The notes under the pieces: model-generated
The model's input: the letters and a program-made list of their open reading frames with translations, nothing else
Databases searched by the model: none
What the model was told of the DNA's origin: nothing
Shown: positions 10,001 to 19,800 of the stretch, piece by piece
Layout of the letters: each line of letters begins with the position of its first letter
Position numbering within the stretch: position 1 is the stretch's first letter
Origin: Phytophthora colocasiae
Lineage: Eukaryota; Oomycota; Peronosporomycetes; Peronosporales; Peronosporaceae
Assembly: GCA_018806915.1 (NCBI GenBank)
Contig: JAGKQI010000099.1
Coordinates: 1,178,001-1,242,000, forward strand
Length of the DNA stretch: 64,000 nt
Direction: 5' to 3'
Program-made: the position numbers and the translations under genes

Positions 10001-11100
10001 TGACAACGCTTTGCTTGGAACGGACGTCGCTGAATGCCAAGATCCAGAGAACTGCTGCCTGCACAAGGCTTCACAGTCCAGTCCAGACCGAAGAGACGAT
10101 GACAAATGCGCAGAAGGAGCAGGTGAAAGGCCTCGAAGACGCTCGAGCGGGGTCAATCGACATTTCGCCAAGTTTCCTATGGCCAGTACGATGACTCGGA
10201 CTGAGATGCAAGCGAACGGGAGATCGAGCAACGTGGAGCATTCCTGGACGACGACGAACGCTGAAACGTTCACAGTTCGCAGCTCCGACTACAAGAAATC
10301 ACGAAAGAAAGAGGTTCGTAACTCGTACTGGAGATGTGTTGTTGTTGGGAACTAATGTGATTCTGTGCTTGTTGCAGCCTTCAAAACCTGCGCTTTTTGA
10401 GTTCATTGGAGCGGATTTCGTGCGAACAGAGAGCAAGTTAGACCTCATCTCCCAACGTGTTGAGTTTCCTCCTGAGCACGAGAACAGTCGCCTCTTCATC
10501 ATCAACGCGCAACTTCCATCCTACGGTCCAAGTGTATGGGGAGACGGCACATACGATGGACCAGGCTACAGCTTAGCTCTCTACTGGAAGATCCCAGACG
10601 AAATCTTCGAGGTGAGTCAATTCCGGTGCAAAATTGAATTCCCAATCTCTTTCTAACCCCTTGTGCTTTTGTAGGAGTTAAAAGACCCCACCACAACGAC
10701 TCTGAAGCTCTTGAAGAGGTTCCTTGAAGCTGGTAACGACACGTCACTGACCGACCGCTTTAAGGTCATCGCCCAAGTGACAAACCAAGACGAGTGCGGC
10801 CTCACTGGTATGGGCAAAAAGCTACTGGTGAGTCACAACGCGACGCCAGTTCTAACCCGACCACAGCACCGCATCTACCACTTCAAGGACGGCACCACGG
10901 AGATTGTAGTGGACATTCACGCCTTCTCGTACATTGCACGCCGAGGCATTCACTCGCTGATCGACAAGACGTCGAAGCTGGTGATCGACGTCGCGTTTGT
11001 CATCCAGGGAGAGACTGAGGAGGAGCTACCGGAGCAAGTGCTGGGCTGCTGTCGCCTCGACCGCGTCAACGTACAGAAAGCTGCGGATCTCCCGTGTTGA
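7009..11100 (+). CDS. PH and EDR2_C (DUF1336) domain protein with N-terminal myristoylation/EF-hand-like module
   Basis: My exon model is 7009-7051, 7171-7211, 7292-7379, 7448-7564, 7610-7673, 7746-7929, 8000-8085, 8151-9339, 9402-10313, 10378-10611 and 10675-11100. All introns are GT-AG, about 45-120 bp, and give one open frame of about 1127 residues. It starts MGASASKQ, an N-myristoylation consensus. Two degenerate EF-hand-like loops follow (FDQVPGDTIPKEAF near 85 and NNNGEGFIAEKD near 120). A PH domain starts near 397 (GYLHKISDSKWGKK...RRWFVL), is interrupted by about 110 low-complexity residues, and ends at DFDLWTSAIAEAI near 620. Two hydrophobic segments lie at about 742-782. The EDR2_C domain fills 908-1127 (INAQLPSYGPSVWGDG, VDIHAFSYIARRGIHSL). 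EDR2-type proteins bind membrane lipids in plants; a lipid-binding role at membranes is inferred. Confidence 0.75.
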
Positions 11101-12059
11101 TGAAGGTCTCGTGTACTCTAGACACTACCATTTTCCATGCAAAAAAACTGTTTGATGACTGGAGGAAAGGTCAGTATTTCTAGTTATGCATCACAATACT
11201 TGGATATATCAGCCCCGAAAGATGGTTGACAGAAAATAAAAATCATCATTCCTTTCCTCAATAACGTAGTGTCTAAAGTTTAGGTGTGTGTGTGGGAATG
11301 CTCGGAGTAAAATTCTCAACAACCAGGGCTACTACCCCCCGGATTCAGAAACTCTAGTCTGAAAATTAAAAGGATGGATCATCATTGCATTCCACGTCGG
11401 TGATACTGTCTAAATAAACCCAAAAGGATTCCTGAGAGTCTTGGCTGAAGAAGCGCTAAACGTCGAATGAGCAATGAGGATAAGTGTCGGGTAAGACCGT
11501 TTCGCACTGGCCAGTCGTTTTTAAAGAACCCTTTTTATGTTATTCGACCTAAACTTTAACGAAGACTAGGATGGTGCACGTAAATTTAGGATTTTGCTGT
11601 CCTAGTTATGTGTAAATTGTGTGGCTTGCTTCAACATGAAGTTGCTTTCCAGCTCTTACGTGGTTGAGTCGCATCTAACTAGTTTGGATTGACCACGAAT
11701 CTTCGTAAAGAGCACGTGCTTGTTATTTTTATGGGTACGTGTCTTTCCGTGGACAAGACCTCGTTGGACACACTGCAGCAGCAGTTTTGGAGTTTCACGG
11801 TGCATTTTTACTCTGTGCAGCACCACATGCCCAACGTAATCGCACAGGATTATGGTGAGCCGGGCTGCCTGTTACCACAAAAGGCTCAACTGCTGAACAG
11901 AACGTTTATCGAGGTCGCCCACGAGATTCTAGGTAAACAACCGTACCGCATGTAACGATCACGCTGTGCCTGGCTCAGTTGAACCGCGATCTCAATCTCC
12001 CTAGCACTTCACCTCGGATATGGGAATTCACTGCTGCTCTTGTGGTTGCATCGCTGTAG
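11101..12059. other. Intergenic region, no supported gene
   Basis: This begins with the 3' UTR of the EDR2-like gene. An 88-codon open stretch at 11689-11955 (plus) contains LDTLQQQFWSFTVHFY but has no recognisable domain and no partner exons. It may be a remnant linked to the membrane-protein pseudogene that follows. Nothing else stands out. Confidence 0.3.
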
Positions 12060-12470
12060 TGGGTGTTCTCACGTGGGTTAAAAAGATCAACGCGGTGTTT
12101 GGCTTCTGGGTGGTTTACGTGCTAACTCGACCTCTTAGGCCTCACTGGGAGATTTGATGTCGCAAAACCCAGCAGGACTCAGGCTCTGGCTCATCTTCCT
12201 CTTCGTCTTCAGGTTCTTCAACATCCATGTCTGGGAGTGCACCAACGGAGGAACTTCCTTCAATGTGGAAGGCTGGACTCAACCTCGGAACCACCGTCAC
12301 TAGCATGATCTTCCTGGGTCTCATTGCTATACTGGTGATTTCCTGACAATTACCAAGAGGGACAACCTGAAGGTGGCGGTCGATGATGCGGATGTGGAAA
12401 AGGGAGCGACAGCGAAAGCAGCCTCGCCGACCTCAGGTAACCAGGACTGGACTACGCTGCGCGATTAGGA
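12060..12470 (+). pseudogene. Broken COG4705-like membrane protein
   Basis: Fragments in alternating frames line up with COG4705-type repeat membrane proteins. LKKINAVFGFWVVYVLTRPL (about 12070-12135) is followed after a frameshift by ASLGDLMSQ (about 12140-12170). A second frameshift leads to a serine/glycine-rich loop and GLNLGTTVTSMIFLGLIAIL (about 12268-12335), then a third to LTITKRDNLKVAVDDADVEK. The WxxYxLTRPLGAS and LGTTVTSxIF signatures are the ones I remember for this family. At least three frame lesions make this a pseudogene. Confidence 0.55.
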
Positions 12471-13814
12471 CCAAGTTTTCTTTGAAGTTTTACTTTGAGG
12501 TAAAGCTTCACCAATACATCTCGTAATTTCTTGTAAAACTTTGAAGGTTGTTAACCTGTCTGTAATAGGCTACAAGAAGCTAAGCTCCGACTGCTTTCAA
12601 CTCGTTGAGCTAGGTACCTGAGGTGCAGAACGATGCTAAAGTTCTCAATCCTGTTCTAGAGGAGCTGGAGGTGATGCGATTGAGCTGTCAACTGGGAATG
12701 CTGCCGTCCGTCAACCCAAAGACTTCGAGATGGAAATACTGGAGGCGAAAGAGTTCAGCGAAGACATCGCTCTCTTTCTTCGCAAAGGGATCGTCCCAGG
12801 GAGCACAAGGAGTGAGAAGGACAGTGTAAAAGTTGTGGATGCAGGATACTGAGCTGGAGAAGCGGCAGTGCTGGTCAGGAAAATTACTTGACGACGGGTG
12901 ACCAGGGATGTGGCTCAGCGATGATGATAATATTTTAGTGCTGTTTGGATGGATTCGTTCCGAAAGTCCCGACTGCGTGATACTGCAACGTACGTTCTCC
13001 GATTCTTGACGTGTTTGAGTTCAAACGTTGTTTGCTGCTTATCCTCTGAGGGTCCAACGCGCTGTGGATCTAGTGCTTGGCGGTCACTTTCAATAGGCTA
13101 CCACGTCGAGCAGCAGGAGGCATCGTCGCTGTGACGGGAACACCACCCCAGTACATGTGAAAGTGTAGATCGCGCTTGAAGTCCTATCTTTTTTGTTAGC
13201 AAAAGCGCAGGTAAGGCCTTTACAACTCGACAAGCGCGATCCGTTGACACATCCTGGCGCGTACTGAACTCCTTTGATGCCTAATCTATCCCTTGATACG
13301 GTCCTGTACGTACATAAGCTGCATCAGGAACGTCTAGCGCCTAGCGCACATTAATTTATCCCGATTGAATTCTTCAACATCAATACGACGTTTCTATTGG
13401 CTGAACGTTATTTCAATTTGCACTAATCGCGGATAGGTTCAGTACCCTTCTCTCATTGGCCAAAACCCCATCCCGCATTCTTCTTCAAATAGGGAAGTGA
13501 GAACAACCCAAAACGGGCTGCAAAGGCGGAGTGCGGCAGACGGCAAGACGCGGCGCCAGTAGCACATTTCTCCGCTCCTGTGGGCGTCAAGAGAAGCTCT
13601 GAGCAGCGGTTTTACTCTGGTAGGTCTCTTCTCTATAGCTTCTGCGCTTCTCCCGTCGTTAAATAGGACGAGATTGCCTTCTCCAACTTCGACGTTCTCT
13701 TACACTCTTAATTACGTCTATTTTTAGCTTTGCAGTATTAATTCGTCTCTTATTGCCGAGCTAAAGAGACCAAGTGACCATTAATAACGAGTACCAGCCG
13801 CTGCATTCCCCGCC
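12471..13814. promoter_or_regulatory. Upstream region of ATG2 with CCAAT boxes and an Inr-like heptamer
   Basis: No coding gene is supported. Upstream of ATG2 there are two inverted CCAAT boxes (ATTGG at 13396-13400 and about 13455-13459) and TCAATTT at about 13413-13419, a match to the oomycete Inr consensus. A pyrimidine-rich leader follows to the ATG at 13815. Which of these is used cannot be told from sequence; a 5' UTR of a few hundred bases is implied if the Inr is real. Confidence 0.35.
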
Positions 13815-16800
13815 ATGCAGTTCTTCAAGCAGTTGACGGACCCAGCGCTCAAGCGGCTCTACAAGTTCGTGTTGAAGCGCATGATTGGCCGTTTCCTGAC
13901 GGATGAGCTGGATCTGGACCAACTTGACGTACATTTACGCTCTGGAAGGCTGGAGCTCTGCGACTTGCTGCTTAATGCGGAAGTGCTGAACTCTGAGCTA
14001 TGTGAGGCGCAGGGGCTACCTTTTAAGGTCAAAAAGGGCTATTTAGGCTCCGTTCGAGTCGCCATTTCCTACGCCAGTATCATGAGCGAGAGCTGTTTGG
14101 TGGAAATTGACGACATTGAAATCATTTTGGTGCCTTTGGACCAGGACGAGGCCCAGACAAGACAGAGCTTTACAGGAAATTCAGAGGAGAAACAGGACAA
14201 AACGGAGCAGAAGGCTGAGCAGAAGACAATACCACCGGAGCCCGTGGACGAGATCTCGCAGGAAGGACTCGACTTTGTGGCCAGCTGGATTGAACAGGTT
14301 ACGTCCAAGATTAAAGTGACGCTGTCCAATATCTGCTTGAGATTGGAGACTGGAGAACAGCACAATGGACGAGATGTGGCTCTACTCTGCAAGCTGCAAT
14401 GGGCACAGTTCACGGATGAATCAGCCTCTGAAGTCCAGAGTGTGTACGGACGAAGTAGTCTGGATCACCCGGCAGGTATGTATGGGTCGCAGACGATGGG
14501 AGGAGGTACGCAGTCCATGGCGGCGAGCACGCTGTTTGGAATTTCTCAGAAAGGGATCAAGTTTCGAGGTATCAGTATGGATTTACATTTGAGCACGGAA
14601 GAGGAAGGCGAAGAAAACCGATGGACAGAGCGGCGGCGCACTGAGTACAGTGACATGGTGCTTCATCCGTTCTTATCAAGTGATCCGAACAAGCAGAATT
14701 ACATCCAGGTAAAACTGTCCCATTACGAGGCATTAGAGGCGCCCGCAATGGATGCAGATGTGTTCTTCCACTCGATCCGGATCGTGTTACAGCCCCAGTA
14801 TTTCCCAGAACTTGGCAAAATTGTTGATGCCTTTTCAACGGATCCTGCGAAGCTGAATGCATATCATCCTGGAGACCAGTACACGTCGGCCGCAATGTTT
14901 AAGTCTATCTGTGATGATCGGCCTGCCTGGATGACAGGAAGTGAAGATGACGAGTCTGACGAAGAGGGAGGAGCACTTAAATTGTCATTTAAGGAATTCC
15001 AGCGCATCGAGCAACTGCTCGTACAGTATCGTCAGACGCAGGATGAACTACAAAATGCCCAACGACGAAAAAAGTCGCCCGAAGATAACGTACCTGCAGA
15101 GGGGCAACTGCCGTTCAAGACGCGAAAGTTATCTACAGCAGAGAGCGTTGAAAGTATTGGTTTATCTGACTTGGAGGACGATGATGACGGTTTTTTCGAA
15201 TGTGACCCAGGCCTCGCTAGCTCGATTGCACCTGGCGCATCGCTTGGAAGATCGACTACGATGAATCTATCCATGTATGCGTCAGCCCGATATGGATTCG
15301 ACGATAATGAGGTGGAAAGTAAGCATGGCGATCGAAGTCAGTTGTCGTGGTCCACAACAGCTGCGCAAAATCGAGCTGCCCGTCGAGTGCAGTCGCGAGT
15401 AAAGGTTCATTTGTTGGAGTGTGAGTGCGTTCTTCTGTATGACGACCTTCCTGATGATGAAGATGATGATGAGGGAGATAATGACTCCCTGAGTGAACGT
15501 GAGGACGAAAGTTCAATGACAGACAGTCGATTTCTCCGTGCTCCTGTCCGAGCACCAAAGCCCCTGCCACCAGTTGATGGTCTCGAGCGCCTGGAACTTT
15601 CTTTCAAGGACATTATTTTTTCCAGCTTGGCGTATTCCCAGCACTCAATGCTGGCATTTACCGTCGGAAAATTCACAATAACGGAGAAGACTCTTCCACG
15701 TATGTCGCTTGATGCGGAAGAAGACGAAGCAGCAATATTGTCCACTTGCGTCCTACAGTTTGTGGATACCTCTCCAGTTTCCGGTCGAAGAGTGAATTTG
15801 TCTGCAAATTTGTCAGCTCAGTTGCGCATCGACTTTAAGTCCGGACCAGAAGAGGGGGGCCCAGCGGCAATTTCATCTCTTGGGGTGCGCGTAAATGCCC
15901 AGCCCGTCCTTTTGGAATGGGATATGTACCTTTTGGATAGAGCCCATCGTCTTCTAGCCCTGCTAGAAGAAGATGCTTCAACACCCAAGCGAAAAGCTTC
16001 AACAACTGCTGGGAGTGGAGCCAACACATTTTCAAAAACTCTCGATATGACAACGGAATGCGTGCAGATGACTCTGCGGTTTCCAATGATTAATAGCGAC
16101 CTAATTCGCTTTGGACTATCGTCCAAGCGTGGTCTCTGTGAGGACAGACTGCTGATGACTTTGGAGAATGTGAAAGTGGCGTCATATTCTTCACGAGCTG
16201 GCGGTGATACCACTGCAGAAGCAGATGGAAGGGTGTCGTTACCGTGGTTGGCAGAGTTTGACGCTTCTTTTAACAATGCAAAAGTGTCGTTGTTAACCCC
16301 AGAACATGGCAACCAGCGGAGCTCACAATTGGAAAAAGCTGTCTTGATCACGGCCAGTAGCGATGAACGCTCGGGGGATGTTTGCACACTGCGTTTGCGT
16401 CTCCAAACGCCATCACGTGAAGAAATGAAAGAGGCTATTGCCAGCAAGCAGAATTTATCACAAGATGGCAGCCAAAGCCCTGATGGTGCGTCAGTTGGTA
16501 GCGCCCCTGATGATGTTACTGGCGACGACAATGATGGCGGCAGGGTGGGATTAAACGGGTGGAATTTAGACGCCTTGGGACGTACAGAGTCCTACGAGGC
16601 GGCTGCATCAGCAGCATCACTTTACTCCGTGGAAGTGAAGCTTCCGCATGCCAGTGCTGTGTTGTTCAAGTCTTCACTGGACCGATTGATAGTGCTGTTT
16701 GACGCGCTATTGATGATCAATCCCATTGATGTCGATAGTTACAACCAGATGCTTGCTGCTGCTGCGCTTCGGAATCGGTTGATGCCTAGCTACATGAGCC

Positions 16801-19800
16801 TCAACCTCACGATTGGTGAGGGAACTGTCCGGATATGCGACTACGTTTCCGTGCTTTCTCCATCATCTGCTCAACCTGTTAATTCGTTAGAGACCAAGGA
16901 GCTCGCACACCACCGACAGGAGCCTGAGAAAGTTCTGTTCACGTATCATTTCGCCTTCCAAACGCTGAAGATTTTCCAGATATCGCAATGGATGGGGCAG
17001 TTGGTATCTCGTGTTCACGTTCTTGCTCAGAACACTACGCTACTGGAAGAGGATGGTCGCACGAATGCGGTGGTACCGATTCTCTACAGAACACCTTTTG
17101 GTGTATCAAAGGCGCCTATTTTCTTCATGGGTGTCGATATTGCTGATCAGACGAATGAGATGCGCGAGATGAAAGTAGAGCTGCATCTTTCGCATCTCAG
17201 TTTACGGTACGACGTGCGCTCAAAGTGGCTGTTTCAAATGCTGGATATGGTGCTGATGGAATACCCTGTCCCGATTATCCCGTTGGATTCTGCGAGTATG
17301 TCTGATGAGGAGTGCTCTAAGCTCTCAGAGACCATAAAACGTGGGGATTACGACACCGTGCCGCTGGCAACGGCTCCTAAGACTGTGTTTACGAAACTGT
17401 TCGTCAATTTTTACGACGTACTTGTTGACTACGCCCCGTTGACACTAACTTCTCGTGTGATTCTCGTGCTGGGGAAGGTTAGTGTCTCATCCAATGTCGT
17501 CACAGGTGCTGTCATGCAGGGCTACAAGATATCTGTAGGCGACTTAGAGCTATTTCTAACACAAGCACGCGCTGGGTACGAAGAAATCGACGAGGTTCTT
17601 CTCGGCAATGAGTTTTTCCTTCGCGGTAAATCTAAGAACTCGAAGAAGAAGGCTCTCAAATTTGCAGATACATATGCAGGAGGAGGTGGCGGAGGCCTGG
17701 ACGCAGAATACCCTTCACTACTTACATTTTTGGAAAAGTTTGGGTTCTTGCAGCTTGTAACGATGGACTTTGTGGATGTATTCCTGCGTGCGCTGGTTCC
17801 ACCTACGGCGCTAGAGGTCGCGTCTGCATCACGTAGTCAATTGGAGGAGAAAGCTTCAGCCGCGTCAACGTCACCAGAATTATCAGTGGAATTGAATCTG
17901 GGCACAGCTAATATCTACGCATGCTTTGATTCGTTTAACACCCTGATCGAGTTACTGTCGGTGTGGACTGATCAGCTCGCAATTGAGCAAGAACCACGTG
18001 ATACCACTGCGTACGTTGGTCTAGATGGAGAGAACGATCAGTCTAGCGTTTCGGTTGTCACGAATTTGAGTCCTGCCCCCGCAAATGGTGTGCGTTCTAT
18101 TGGTGTACTAGCTTCTGAGCCATCTGGAGCAAGTGAGTTCTCCAGTACCAGCAGTGTTCGCAGTGAACGACTTTCTATTGGTGACGGAGGACCCAATCGA
18201 AGTATGATTAACGTCCTAGAACAAATTGATGAAGATGCTTTTGGCGGTGGGAAGAAGATATTCCCTGGGAAAACCGTTGCGACTGATACTGAAGCGCGGT
18301 TGCTTCGTACGCGAATGGATTCGATCCAGAAAGAGAAGGACCGTATGGTGAATTGCCTTGAACACGATGACCAGCTATCAGCATCAGAGTTGCGCTTGAG
18401 GTACCAGCAAGAGGAGAGGCGGAAGTCTGCAAAGCCAATTCGTATTAACGAGCTGGTCATTGAAGACTACTACTCTCAAAATCGATCATTAGAAGGAAAT
18501 GTAGACGAGTCTGCAGGGGCATTCTTGATGGAGCCCGAACCGAACCAGGATCATCCGCAAGTCAGTACTGCTGGAGAAGACCCGTGGTTCTCTTCAGCTA
18601 CGCCTAATTCTCCAAGTGAATCAGCACCTATGGCATCTTCTCCGGACAAGACAGCGATGCCGTACAACGAACAAGCAGCACGGTGGCTTGCACCTGGTGG
18701 AGCTGTTAGTGACGTTGGTGAGGGATCACCCAGTGAGGGATCTGATGAAGGTTTCCCCTTGTTTGAGCCCATGGAAGAGAAAGCACCTGCTCCTGCTGTT
18801 CAACCCGCGAGCTCTGCACCAAGCGTTGGGCAGGCTACTATAGACTACAGCAGCGACAACGCATACGATCTTGACGAAGATGAGGACGATGACTTTGATG
18901 CCAATCACTTCCCCATGGGCGCTTTCCCAGCTGCATCGAAAAACTGGTGGGGCATGCAGAACAGACTTGATGATGTGGAGCTGAGTGACCTGCAGACTGA
19001 AGAAACCGCTTCTTCCTTTTCGCACCGAATGGATCTCATGGAAGATCGAAGTGTTGCACGTCAAACCTTCAGTGAGGCTGGCGAAGGAACGAACGACACA
19101 GAGAGCAATGATGTATTTCCAAATGCGATGTCGATGTCGATTATTGATGCTGGAGAGGACGAAGGCAAAGAGATCGAGCTGGACTTTTCTCTTGACAACG
19201 ATCTTCAGTCGCGCTTTAATCAACTTCTGGACATGGAGTCGGTTGGTGGGCATGAAGATGACATGGAAGACGGCGACAATGAAGAAGTAGACGAGAGAGA
19301 ACTGCCGTACGAATTGCGTATAGAGGAGCAGGAGCAAAACCGTTCCGTGACGTCTTCTCCACGGAGGATCCCTACACGACAGGCATCGTTTTCGTCATCT
19401 AGCAGCCACCCAGGTGCTCCATCATCGTCTTTTGGTGCACCAACGGTCTCTCCACCCGATCAGCCAACAGCACGTTGGTTTTATGATGACCAACGGTCAG
19501 ATGATGGAGGTCCTCCTATGAGTGGTCCACCGTCGCGGATCTATCCACACCACGTTGAAATTCCAATTGGAGGGTCAGCTACATCCCTATCTTTTGGCGA
19601 AAAGGAATGTGAAGATGCTATTCGATCTATCGCAAGGGAGAACGCTGTACGTAAAGTGGAGACAACACCGCCAATCGTCGTTCACCACGTACTGCTGCGT
19701 AATTTCAACATCTGCATGCGGTTCTTTGGTGGATGTGACTGGACCCGCGATGCTAGTGAAGCTGTAAAGCTTCATCCTCCTAGGGATAATCTCGCTGGTG

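Noticed and set aside
10828..10866. Possible 39-bp GT-AG intron in the EDR2-like gene
   Set aside because: It is a multiple of three, open in frame, shorter than the other introns, and its translation (SHNATPVLTRPQHR) fits the conserved EDR2_C motif, so it is exon.
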